A DNA stretch of 64,000 nt from Synchiropus splendidus (Eukaryota > Chordata > Actinopteri > Syngnathiformes > Callionymidae): positions 23,342,001-23,406,000 of the forward strand of contig NC_071342.1 in assembly GCF_027744825.2 (NCBI RefSeq), written 5' to 3'. The notes under the pieces are model-generated. The model had not been told where the DNA came from. It saw only the letters and a program-made list of their open reading frames with translations, and did not search any database. The translations under genes were made by a program, and so were the position numbers. Shown here piece after piece: positions 36,099 to 51,375 of the stretch (within the stretch, counting starts at the first letter, position 1; every line of letters starts with the position of its first letter).

Positions 36099-37214
36099 CC
36101 CGCAGCAGCATGCAGTGCTGGCTGGTCTGGCTCCTGAGGTGATGCTGGTGCTTCTGTGAGGCCCCCGTATGTACAGAGGTGAAGAGGTGACTCTCGTGCC
36201 ACTGCTGTGTCACATGCTAGACTTCATGCTGTGTTCCTCATTAAAGCCTGTGGTGTTGGACTCACTTGAGTGCGTGTCTCTCCTGGATGACATTGTTAAC
36301 ATGCGTGTCTAAAAGGAGTGTGTCTTCGTTCACACGTGTGGTACAGTCCACAAAACATTTTCTTTCATTCTCATTTTAGTCATTGAGTCTTGATGACTAC
36401 CCTTGGCCAGCAGATGGCGGCAGAGAAAACGCCACCTGCTTTGTTTATTTTTGTAAAAAAAAATATATGTAAAAACATAAATGAAAAAGAAAACTTTGTT
36501 TACATCAATATATTTGGTTGACCTTTTGAAATATGTCCCAAACATTCTTTCCTTCTGAAAATAAACTCTCGGCTCCGACCAGCATCTTTCATTCTCAGAA
36601 ATTCCTTCCTCAACAACGTGTTTTCAGATTTTTGCGGTAGTCTTGTTCGAAATAGATGAAAATATCAATTTGATATTTGGAGAAAAAAAAGTAAAAGCGA
36701 ATGACACACTGGACGTGAACGCATCACGGGCGCAGCAGCAGCGGTTAGCTTAGCTAGCTAGGAGCTCGGACGCTGCCGACCGCACACGGAGGTAAGAGCT
36801 TCGTCTCAACCCGATGTTGCACGCGCGGACCCACGTCAGAGGACACGGCCATCCAGCGGCTTCGCGGCAGGCGGTGAGTTTTCTCATCGCTGTCGTGCGG
36901 GAAGTCGTTGACGTCACGAGTCTGCTGTCCGCAGTGTAAGGGGCATTTCTCTGCAAAACACGTCTGTTGTTCGACCCGAGTTCGAAAGTTCAAGTCGGCA
37001 AAGTGCAAAGTCGGTGGCTGCGGAGAAAGGTCACGTGTTTTGGCTGGTTGCCATGGTTACGCCCACACCACTTTCCTAGGAGAAGCCGTGTTGAATGGCG
37101 TCATCATCACCGATCGCGTCACACTTGACCGTCTGATATCGACGCACAGTGGATGAAGCTGGGCGCATCTTTCTGTGCGGGGTCACTGAAGGTCACACGC
37201 GTTGTCCAGACGTC
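36099..37214. other. sdhaf4 3' UTR and cep68 5' region
   Basis: After the sdhaf4 poly(A) signal comes unique DNA. A GC-richer stretch at about 36,700-36,800 ends in GGAG|gtaagagc (exon end 36,791), a plausible non-coding first exon of cep68. A further open stretch at 37,149-37,214 is continuous with the cep68 frame but lacks an in-frame ATG before 37,215. Confidence 0.4.
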
Positions 37215-39824
37215 ATGGAGCTGAGATACAGAAATGAAAGAACGCAGCGCAGATGTGAGGCCGGTGCGTCCACCTCCAGTTTCCTGTCCAACAGGAAGTA
37301 CTTGGTGAGACAGCCGCTGTTCCCTGAACAAGCCCACAGCTCCATCCTGGAGAAGGTGAGATGTGCTACTGTAGACCTCAGCACCTGATCAACACCAGCT
37401 TCCTGCTAATGACTGGTGGTTTTGCTGTGGCAGGAGAAGCACTTGACGGTCTGCACCACCTCAGGTGCTCAGGAAGCTCAGCGGGAGGCGGCGGCGAGCA
37501 TTTCAGGAGCAGGACTCGGAGAAGCAGAAGCTCTGACGCTCTCTGGTCTGGACAAGGAAGAGCCCCCGACACCCAGGTCTCCTCGCTGGAGCTCCTCGCC
37601 CTGCTCCACTCTGGAGGTCCAGAGACTGAACCTTCCTCTGCGTCCACAGTTAACCTCCACAGTCCTGCACCCCACCTACACCTCAAAGCACCGGCGTGTC
37701 TTGACCCACCCCAGGATCGGGGTGAGGGGCCACAGACTTTCTTCATCAGCAGTCCAGCTGGAAGGTCAGACTGAGAGCTGCCACCAGAGAAGCTACTGGG
37801 CGTGTGCCATCCCAAAGGCCTCACCACCCTCAGCAGACAGGCAGTCAGCTGACTGGGACCCAGACACTGAGTACCAAGCTCTGTTGGACTACTCGTACCC
37901 TCTGAGAGCGGACTGTTGTGAGGGGGTCAGCTCTCACGTCTGGTCCACAGAAGCAAACCTGCAGGACTCTGGTATTGAACTGGACAGACTGTGCTCCAGG
38001 ATCAGGTCTCTGGACGACCTGACAGACGGGTCTGTCTCGTCTGCTGAACCCCTCACTGGCTTCGGGGATAGTTGCTTCAGTCCGGAGACAAACCGCTTCC
38101 ATTCCACAAGTCTTCTTCCCAAGTCTTGGACCACAGAGGACCTCAGCGAGGAGTTCCTGCTGCTACCAGATCACCTGGAGGAGATGCATTCACTGGCTCA
38201 GCAGGTCAGACCAGCGTTTTTCAACCGGGTGAAAATGATCCACTTTCACCTCTTGTGTCCGGAGATAGAGGTGGGTGATATGATGCCATGAAATCATGAC
38301 AATGAGAAGGTGTTGAGGAGCAACCAAGGTGAGGAGATGATCCCATGGATTGGCTGCCATTCTTTCTCTCCACTCTACTGTAGACCTCCAGTGTGTTGAT
38401 ACACTGATCTGTCCCTCAGTCAAAGCAGCGCTGCTGTGGTGCGCCGCGCTCCTCTTCCCACACACTCACAGCCAAGAAGCCGCTCACATGCGCAACTTCC
38501 AGCTGTTTTTAAACCTGATGCTCCTCTAACTTGACCACACACTTTCACCACAGAACCATGGAGGGAGTGAGGGAGGGATCCTTGTCGGAGCCGCCACCAT
38601 GCCAAAGACTGTCTGCACCGCAGAGCTAACTTCAAAACTTTATTGATACTCATGGACTGTCAAAGTTTGCTTTGTGGTTTAGAAGTTGGCAAAAAACTAA
38701 ATGCACAACAAAATAAATGTGCTCCAAAATGTGAAGAGAGAAAGAATCATTGTTTTTATGAAGCAAGTTCAGGCAAAGAAGCTAAGGATTTGTCTGGAAA
38801 CTCTACGCTACAATAATTTCATGCAAAAGAGAAGTGATCTAATCCAAAGTTATTTAAAGTCATTAAATAAATAGATGATACATGTTGTCCAGTCCAGATG
38901 GTCACACTGTGTGTGTGTGCTCAGGTGAATGAGGTGTCCTCTGTGCTGGAGCGTGTCACTCCTGGCAGCTCCTCCTTCCTGGCAAAGAAAGGTGAGCAGC
39001 AGAAGCAGGTGGAGGGCAGCAGAGCTGCTGGTACGTTGCTTCATGGCCGCCGGCTCCTCTTCTTCTGTGTCTCCTCAGATGATGAGCCTCCTGCAGCGCG
39101 GACATCACCAGTGTTGGAGAAGCTGCGTGAGGAGCAGAAGGGCTCCTTGATGGAGCACATCCAGGTATGAGGGCTTCTACGGCCGGTGTGCTGGTGCTCA
39201 GAGGGGGTGGACAGTGGAGGGCTGACTCAGCAGGCTGGATGGTTTGGCAGTAAAATGACATTGTTCCTGTGTTCACTAGCGTCTTGTCTGTGTTTCAGAC
39301 CTTCTCATCACATCTGCAGCAGCTCATCCAGTGGCTGCACACCATCTCAGAGAAGAAGGCCGTGCTAACCCCGCCCACCTTGGACTTCGACTGTGTTCGG
39401 CAGTCGCTGGCTGAATACCAGGTGACGGTCTGGAGGCTTGAAAAGGAGACACATTTCTGAACTCCAGCAACATCTGCTGTGTTTTTCAGAGTTTCCAGAG
39501 AGAGGTGGGTCTCCACCAGCCTCTGACCTCCAGCATCCTGAAGAGTGGACACCTGTTGCTGAACTGCGTCGGCAGCGTGTGCCCAGGTGCGCTCACATGA
39601 CACTTGTGAACCAGAAGCTCAGAGCGTCTCACACCTCACCTCCTGCTGCAGATATCAGAGACACCTTGCTGCTGATCGAACAACAGTCCACTTTCGTGGA
39701 GAAGCAAGCGCAGCAGCTTCTTGCTTCCATCCTGTCGGCCATGGACTCTCTAACTCAGCCCTCCGGTCTGGACCAGCAGGTCAGGGTGGGGCAGGACTTG
39801 TGCACAGGCTCTGTGCGACGCTGA
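37215..39824 (+). CDS. cep68: Centrosomal protein of 68 kDa (CEP68)
   Basis: A centrosome-linker protein that helps rootletin fibres hold the two centrioles together in interphase and also contacts pericentriolar material. Seven coding exons: 37215-37355, 37434-38204, 38925-38991, 39079-39164, 39299-39421, 39490-39586, 39652-39824. Borders are GT-AG and phases agree, giving about 485 residues. The long second exon is low-complexity and Ser/Pro-rich (DKEEPPTPRSPRWSSSP; then QDSGIELDRLCSRIRSLDDL), typical of the disordered CEP68 body. The last exons encode a helical spectrin-like domain (HLQQLIQWLHTISEKK, LLLIEQQSTFVEKQAQQLLA). Human CEP68 is about 757 residues, so this copy is short; upstream coding exons may be missed. 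The start was chosen as the first ATG in the frame, and the end assumes read-through of a possible donor at about 39,780. Linkage to rab1a matches other vertebrates and supports the call. Confidence 0.8.
38212..38875. mobile_element. Right-truncated hAT-type element filling a cep68 intron
   Basis: Begins CAGCGTTTTTCAACC only 8 bp after the cep68 exon end at 38,204. From about 38,430 it is highly similar to the 48,539-49,360 element (shared 'ccaagaagccgctcacatg', 'gatccttgtcggagccg', 'caaagactgtctgcaccg', 'gaatcattgtttttatgaag'). The right terminal repeat is missing, so the 3' end is deleted. It makes up most of the 720-bp intron. Confidence 0.75.
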
Positions 39825-40229
39825 AATCATCAGAAGAGTCTGTCCTCCACACACCTGTCACGGAGACGGTGTATATGCGTGTGTATTCATGTTATGTACT
39901 TGTGATTGTTGTGTGAAGGCTTTGATCCCTGTCGTGCTGACCTCAGTAACAAGTGCTCTCAGAACTCACTCATGTCTTGGTGTTGTGGCCATCCTGCTCC
40001 TCAGAGGAGCCTCGACTCACTGATCCACACAAACACTTCCAACTGAATCCAGTTGCCTTTATTATGAAAACAAGAGAACATCGTATCTGCATCGTACTGA
40101 CATTACACAGTAATTAGCAAACAGAGCCATGAAACTGACAGATGAAGGCAGAATAAATAATCACGTCAGGATTTCTCACAGTCTGGTGGTTAGCAAGTGC
40201 TCAACTGCTGATGGATCCTGGTGAACAGG

Positions 40230-40265
<36 letters not shown>

Positions 40266-40547
40266 TATAAAGGAAAAAAAATCCAAGTGTGAAAATGGAA
40301 TGCAGAGAGACAAACTGAAGCATGAACACACACACGCGCACGCACATGATGGGCTGTCGGGGTCGATGGGTCCGAGCTGTAGAGTCTGTCAAAAAGAGAC
40401 CATCATGACCAGTAGCAGGTTTATTGGTTTGGTAGTGCGGCTACATTATGTACAGTACAAATACAGGCAACGTCTTGTGGTGGTCATGAGATCCAGTCCC
40501 GTGTGGTCATGGCAGGCGAATCTGGGGGAGGAGTGGGCGTCTCTCCT
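39825..40547. other. Convergent 3' ends of cep68 and rab1a
   Basis: The two genes point at each other across about 720 bp. TTTATT at 40,058-40,063 is AATAAA on the minus strand and a likely rab1a poly(A) signal. A (CA)n tract lies at about 40,232-40,262 in the rab1a 3' UTR. Confidence 0.5.
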
Positions 40548-45323
<4,776 letters not shown>

Positions 45324-46673
45324 CGTTGTGTGGTGTCGAACGGTGTCTTCAGGTGATTCAAGCGGTCCCTTATCAGTCAGAGGCTCTCCACGGGGCTCGG
45401 GCTCGCTGTGGCTCGGTGCTCCGGGACCGGCTAGTGCTGCTTGGATCAATCCAAAATGGCTGCAAGTCCGAGCAGGAAGCGGCTAAACATCAACAAGAGG
45501 GAAGGAGCCAACACAAACCCCGAAGGTCGCTTGAGAAGGGGCGGGTGTCGGAGCTGCACCGGTACCGCGGAACGGGCTTATTGTTCGCGAGAGTCAGGCG
45601 GCTTCTGTCGGGCGCAGTGACGCTGGAGCATCCGCGACCTGTCAAGGCAGCATTACGTCATTAGTGAAACGTGGCAGGCTGGACTTAGCCGCTGTCACGT
45701 GTCAAGCTGAAGTCATATTTCTGTTTCCGGTTTTGTTTCAAACCGCACACGTCGTAAAGGTTTGTCAACTCTTTCTGAATCTGGATGTTCAAAGTCCATC
45801 ACAACTTTGATTCTTTTATTATTTGGGGGTGAATCATCCATGGTAATGGACAACGATGGATGGAGGTGAAGAGAGTGCAGACAGGGTGGAGACGACTGTG
45901 TGCGCAAGGAAGCAGCAGGAGTGAAAAGGGAAGCTTCATTTGACCCAAGTAGTTGCTGACAGATGAGTCAGTGATGGAGATACTGAGGTTGTCAGTGGAG
46001 GTGGGTCACAAATGGAGAAGTTGTGAGATGCTTCAATACTATGCATGTGCCTTAACCATGAACAGCATCCCATTTGCGCCTCCTCCGGTCCAGAGGCTGT
46101 TCAGGACGAGTGGTTGTGGCGACCTCTGGTGGGGGTGATGGGGAAGCTTCTAGTGCCATGACGTGAGTTCAAACATGGTGAACTTGCAGATTTGAGGACG
46201 AGCAGAAATCACGAGACCACAAGTACTTATCAGTGAAACCTGTTTATAAAATAACATCGACTGGAACATCAGATCCAAATCACTAGACATTCACCCCAAT
46301 ACAAAACGCTGTGTCAGTGCCTGAATTATTCTCCCTGAGAACTCCATCATTCGTTCAATCATTGCACACACTGCAGTAAAACGCTCCCAAGGGACTTTGG
46401 TTGTTTTTGTATCCAGAGAAGGAAACCGTTTTTGGTCTGCTAATATTAGAACTACCTTTGATCAACACACAGAAAAAGTGTGAAACCACAAAGCCCGAAC
46501 ATCAAAGCCTGAATTCATGATCGTTGAACTGACTCCAGTCGTGAGGAGGCTTCTTCAGTAGGGTCCCGACCTGACCATCTTGGGTGGTTATTTACTTGTA
46601 AACACGTCACGTTTGGTGGCCCGGCACCAGTGTGAACACAATCACAACCTCAACATTCATGTAATAACCGCGA
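45324..46673. other. rab1a promoter side and calhm2 3' flank
   Basis: GC-rich DNA from 45,324 to about 45,650 is the likely rab1a 5' UTR and promoter, without an obvious TATA box. The rest is unique sequence leading to the 3' end of the first calhm2 copy. No other gene was recognised. Confidence 0.45.
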
Positions 46674-49600
46674 TCAAAGCATGTCCATCTCCTTCTCCAG
46701 GGTCTCCAAGTCATTCCCCAGGCTGTACGTGGACCACTTGTGGAGCCTGCTGTAGAGCGGAAGCCCATTCTTCTCCCTGTACAGGTAGACGCCCGTCACT
46801 CGGTCCCAGTTGGTGCTGCAGATGGGGGCGAGCTTCTTCTGCTCAGCCAGCTGCTCCTCTTCCTCCTTCCCCAAAGCCACGAAGCCAAAGAAGCTCCTCA
46901 CATTTTGAGCAGCTAGCAGGCGGGCGTGCACGGCTGCTGTGTCGTGGAACAGAGTCTTCTCGCTGGATCGATACTCGGACCAGTAGCTCTCCTGGAGGTA
47001 GCCAATCGGCGAGCTGCAGCGCTTCAGGCACAAGTGCAGGAAGACCATCAGAGCCATTCCTGCCACCAGCAGCCAGCCGATCAGCTGAAATCACAGAGTC
47101 AAAACAAAAGTGTTTGAGGTTTGACTGTTATTGCAGTCGTTTATTTTATTTTTATTTTTTTATTTAGCGGACAGTAGTTTGTGTTTATTGTTTTGGAACA
47201 GAGAGATCAATTTCCATTTAGTGCCATGTTGTATTTTAAGTGTTTTTGTACTGTATATTGATTACTGAACATTAGACTCAGGAGTAATAAAGGGAGTAGC
47301 GTGATGGTTTTGACACAAAGTACTATTTTGAGTAAATTACATCTATCACACAAAATTGATTTAAAGCTTTATAATTTTTTTGTGTTGTGTTTTGCAGATA
47401 ATTTATTTGTATATATAACATATGAGCACTAGCTGTAAATATCATTTTTTTCTAAATATATAAGTCAACTGGAACTTGAAGTGTGTGATCTTTTCTCCGC
47501 TGACATTCATTTGTCATTTCTCAGTTACATCATTTTTGTTCACGTGGTTACCACACCTGACATCCGTAACAGACACATTAAGTTCAGGTCCTGGCAAAGG
47601 CATCCTGTCCTCTTTACACCATCCAAATCCACAACAGTGGACAGTGTGTTTTGTAGTCGAGGCTCAGAGTCACGTCACTGTCACTTACTGTAGTGTTTGT
47701 GATTGTCCCTTCGTGCTTCTACTCTTTATCACCTCCGCCAACAAGGTTCTGTCTGTCAGTCTGTCCTTAACCAAAATGCAGTACAGGTCAAAAGTTTGGA
47801 CTCACCTCTCATTCTATTCTTTTTAAAAACATAATTTACACAACTATTCACATCGTAGATTCTCACTGGAGGCATCACAACTTAGAATGAACACATATAC
47901 AGTAGAATCATGTTGTAAACAAAGAAGTGTGTCATGGCTCCAAACATGTTTTACATGTGAGATTCCTCAAAGCAGCCACCCTTTGCTTTGATGACTACTT
48001 TGCTCAGCCTCAACATTCTGGTGATGAGCTTCATGATGGAGTCACCTGATCAGGTTTTCCAACAGGTGACGACATCACGTAGCTCAGAGGGTTTGCAGCG
48101 CTGCCCACAAATGAAAAGGTGGCCACTGTGACTCACTTGATGAAGGTTCCAGGAACAGATCTCTTTTTTTATAATTATGTAGATGAGACCAGAAAAGCTG
48201 CCTCCACCACACTGTATGTCTTTATACCAAACACTGCACACAATTCAGTCAGCAAAATAGCTTCAAACTCAGGTCCCCAGCCCCACCGCGGCCGCTTGCT
48301 CTGCAGTAATCCAAGCACGGTAGGGCTCATAAAGTATGGATAATTGTGGACACACCTTAAAGAACCTTGAAACATAACCTGAGCCCTCACCTTGACCACA
48401 GTGTGTAATGTTGTCACAGATGACAGTAGTGTTAGCAAGTATTATAATACTTTAGAAATGTTATCAATTGTGATTAATGTTTCCCAACAATCACAACATC
48501 ATCTATAAACCCATATAAAGGCACAAAGATGTCCAATGCAGTGTTCCTCAACCGGGGTGCTGCAGCACACTAGTGAGCCGTGAGAGAGTGTCAGGTGTGT
48601 CGTGGGAAAATGATCCAGTTTCAATTCATGTGTCCGGAGATCCTCCTCTTCCCACACACTCACAGCCAAGAAGCCGCTCACATGTTCAACTTCCAGCTGT
48701 TTTTAAAGCTGATGCGCCTCTAACTGAACCACACACTTTCACCACAGAACCATGGAGGGAGGGAGGGAGGGATCCTTGTCGGAGCCGCCACCACGCCAAA
48801 GACTGTCTGCACCGCAGAGCTAACACAGCTAAAGGCTAACCTGACGCCTCACTTCAAAACTTTATTGATACTCATGGACTGTCAAAGTTTGCTTTGTGGT
48901 TTAAAAGTTGGAGAAAAACTAACTGCACAACAAAATAAATGAGCTCCAAAATGTGAAGAGAGAAAGAATCATTGTTTTTATGAAGCAAGTTCAGGCAAAG
49001 AAGCTAAGGAACTGTCTGGAAACTCAAGACTACAATGAAATCATACAAGAGAGAAGTGATCAAATCCAAACAGTTATTTAAAGTAAATAAATAAATAAAT
49101 CATGGTATATTTTGCCATGTTGCCGCCCCTTTGCCTGACACATTTAAAACAAATACATTTTCTGCAATTTGTTTCTGCAAATAGCCTGGCAAAAATAACA
49201 AGCCAGTGCCAGTAGCTACAGTTTTCACAAATGAATAGGGATTTTCTATAGGACTTTAAGGACCAGTGTACCAGTGTACCCAGTTTCCTTTGGTGGTGTA
49301 ATCCAGGATTTTTTCACTGAACCAAAGGTGCTGTGGCTAGAAGAAGGTTGAAAAACACTTGTCAAATTAATGTACTATTAATGCGTCCTAGATGAGAACT
49401 CGTATAAAGTGGAACCCATGAAAGTTATTCCAGAGATTTGATGCTATATTGCGTTTTATGAATTAAGTTTTCCTGTTGTGGAAACAGATATTGCCGCCCA
49501 GATTTGAAACAGGCACCACAGTGGAATAGCGTTGAGATTATCTCATTTCCTACTGACCCTGAAGGTTGCACTGAAATAAAACTTCCACCGTGCCAGGTTT

Positions 49601-50203
49601 GGCAAAGGCAATGAAAGGCACTTCTGACCACAAACTGACTTTGCTTCTCACCTGCGATTCATACTTCAGACGTCGCTCCACTGGCGCCAGGAATCCTTGA
49701 AGTGCTTCTGCAACACTTTCTTTGCAGGGGAACCTTGCCATGACCTCTGACCCCTGACCATCAGGGAACCCCTCGAGCGTCCGAGGGTCTGTGAACTCGC
49801 TGAGGGCGCACGTGTACGCCTTACCCTGCAGCAGGGATATGACCACCCAGGTCAGCGGCGCGACCACCGCCTGCCCGACGATCGTCCCCACCAGCGCAAA
49901 CGCCGCCGCCCCCGACAGCTTCCGGCAGCTTCTCAGCCGGCACTCTGACACCAGGTCCCAGGTGCTCCTGTTCATCATCACACCAACGAGAAAGAGCACC
50001 AGAGCTGGCACGCCGATGGCAGCCAGGCCGTAGAGGTAGTTCCTCCCCGCAGAGCAGGGGCAGTCGAAGGCAAAGACGCTGTAGGCCGTCTGGCTGGCCA
50101 CCGTCCCCAGCGCGATCAGGCCGTTGAAGATCATCACATCTTTGCTCTTGAAGAAGAGGGACACGAACTTAAAGTTCTCTGTGATCAATGCAGCCGCAGC
50201 CAT
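46674..50203 (-). CDS. calhm2: Calcium homeostasis modulator 2, copy A
   Basis: A CALHM-family large-pore channel subunit (four-helix membrane protein, oligomeric; CALHM2 has been linked to ATP release and microglial signalling). Two exons, 50203-49652 and 47084-46674, join in phase 0 (CAG|CTG) to 320 residues, against 323 in human. Residues 1-27 MAAAALITENFKFVSLFFKS then KDVMIFN match the amphipathic start and TM1 of CALHM2. The conserved cysteines are Cys48 and Cys50 (DCPC), Cys132 (YTCALSEF) and Cys160 (RFPCKE). Exon 2 starts LIGWLLVAGMALMVF (TM4), followed by the cytoplasmic helices with RSFFGFVALGKE and GVYLYREKNGLPLYSRLHKW. The tail ends LETLEKEMDML. It shares almost identical nucleotides with copy B over most of both exons, but has its own first 30 or so residues and last 20. 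Its 2.57-kb intron holds a Tc1 remnant and a hAT element. Confidence 0.93.
47572..47690. repeat. Intronic segment shared by both calhm2 copies
   Basis: About 115 bp beginning 'agacacattaagttcagg' and including 'cctggcaaaggcatcctgtc' recurs at 56,057-56,175 in the copy B intron. In copy A it is separated from exon 2 by about 470 bp of AT-rich DNA that copy B lacks. It shows that the duplication (or conversion) tract extends into the intron. Confidence 0.85.
47779..48070 (+). mobile_element. Tc1-like transposon remnant
   Basis: Starts CAGTACAGGTCAAAAGTTTG and continues with 'gattctcactggagg', 'gattcctcaaagcagcc', 'accctttgctttgatgac' and 'atgagcttcatgatggag', in the order I know from the left end of fish Tc1 elements. 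No transposase remains and no matching right end is visible, so it is a fossil in the calhm2 copy A intron. Confidence 0.65.
48539..49360. mobile_element. hAT-type element (ZBED/Charlie-like ends), 822 bp
   Basis: Starts CAGTGTTCCTCAACC and ends GGTTGAAAAACACTT, imperfect inverted repeats. The flanks gtccaatg (48,531-48,538) and gtcaaatt (49,361-49,368) match at 6 of 8. The internal part is shared with the truncated cep68-intron copy. No intact coding frame. It lies in the calhm2 copy A intron. Confidence 0.8.
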
Positions 50204-51375
50204 GTTGGGTTGTGCGCTTCGAAGTCAAACTACAGAGAGAGAGCGAAAGAGAGTGGAAAAAAAGAGTCACCGAGTCTCCTTCACAGGAGCACGGAGCAGC
50301 AAACATTCAGTCAAGCATCTCTGTATTTCTGCCCATTTCTTTTCAAGCATACATTAGAGTGAATCTAGTTGATAGAGACTGAGAAACGCTGATTTTCCTG
50401 CTCCTCTTTCTTCATTTTTACTGTCCCATCATAACTAACACAGCCTCCCAGCAGCTCTAAAGTCAAGCCATGTGATCACTCACCCTGCGTCCTGTGACGG
50501 TCTGTGACGATTTTATTCACAAAAGAGCATCTAAAAAACAGCTAGCCGTCCACAGGAACTGAGAAAAAGAGCGTTTGTGTCGGGTTTGCGTGAGCCGTGC
50601 GGCACCACAGATGAGTCACAGGAACTGCCCTCTCGTTTCCTCTTCAGAGCAGATAGGGGAGGGGGGGGGAACACTGTGAGGTAAGTGAAACCATGTGTTG
50701 ACGAGAACTCTGGCGCTGCCATGGAGAACTGGGGACAAAGATCTCTCTGAGCTCAGCCGAGGACGGAGGAAAGCAGAAGTCCAGAAACCATGTCGAACCT
50801 CGGGGCTGTTTCCAAATCATTCGCTCAGCATCAAGGTCCCGTGTCGTCCAACATCACGGATGTCACATTTGCTCTTGGCTGATCAACCACAGTCTCATTT
50901 TGAGACATTGAGGTTCCCTCTTCCTCTCAGGGTTCTTTGTTCCTCCTTGTGATTTGAGGGTGAGAATTGGATGCACGCAGCTGCTCTCCCTGAGTGACAG
51001 CCACACCCTCCCTGTCAAGGCCTGGCCACACACACACACACGCAAGCTTCTGTAGCTCCACAACACTGTGTCCAGGTGACTCGCTGTGTTTGCTTTGATG
51101 GGAGCATGTTGTCCTCGGTGCCACAGATGCGCCTCCTGACCTCTCCACAAGAGGGCGTCTGGTCTGAACACAGCAGAATGAATGGCTGTGTGTTTGCATC
51201 TTTCCATTCGTCACACACCTGTATGCAAAAACCCAGCCGGCTGAACCACAACATTTCCTCCTCATCTTTTTTATTAGACACATGCACACCGTCACGGAGG
51301 GTGGAACTTTAAGTACCGGCAGAAGGTCCGACTCGCCATGGACTGCAACAGGCGCAGTTGATGGAGGTCCTGGTT
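50204..51375. other. Spacer between calhm2 copy A and calhm3
   Basis: It carries the calhm2 copy A 5' UTR and promoter, presumably within the first few hundred bases, and the calhm3 3' UTR. A short CA run lies at about 51,030. No exon was recognised. Confidence 0.45.

Noticed and set aside
37378..37827. 149-codon minus-strand frame
   Set aside because: Antisense shadow of the long cep68 exon, whose plus-strand frame is open for 257 codons with proper splice sites.
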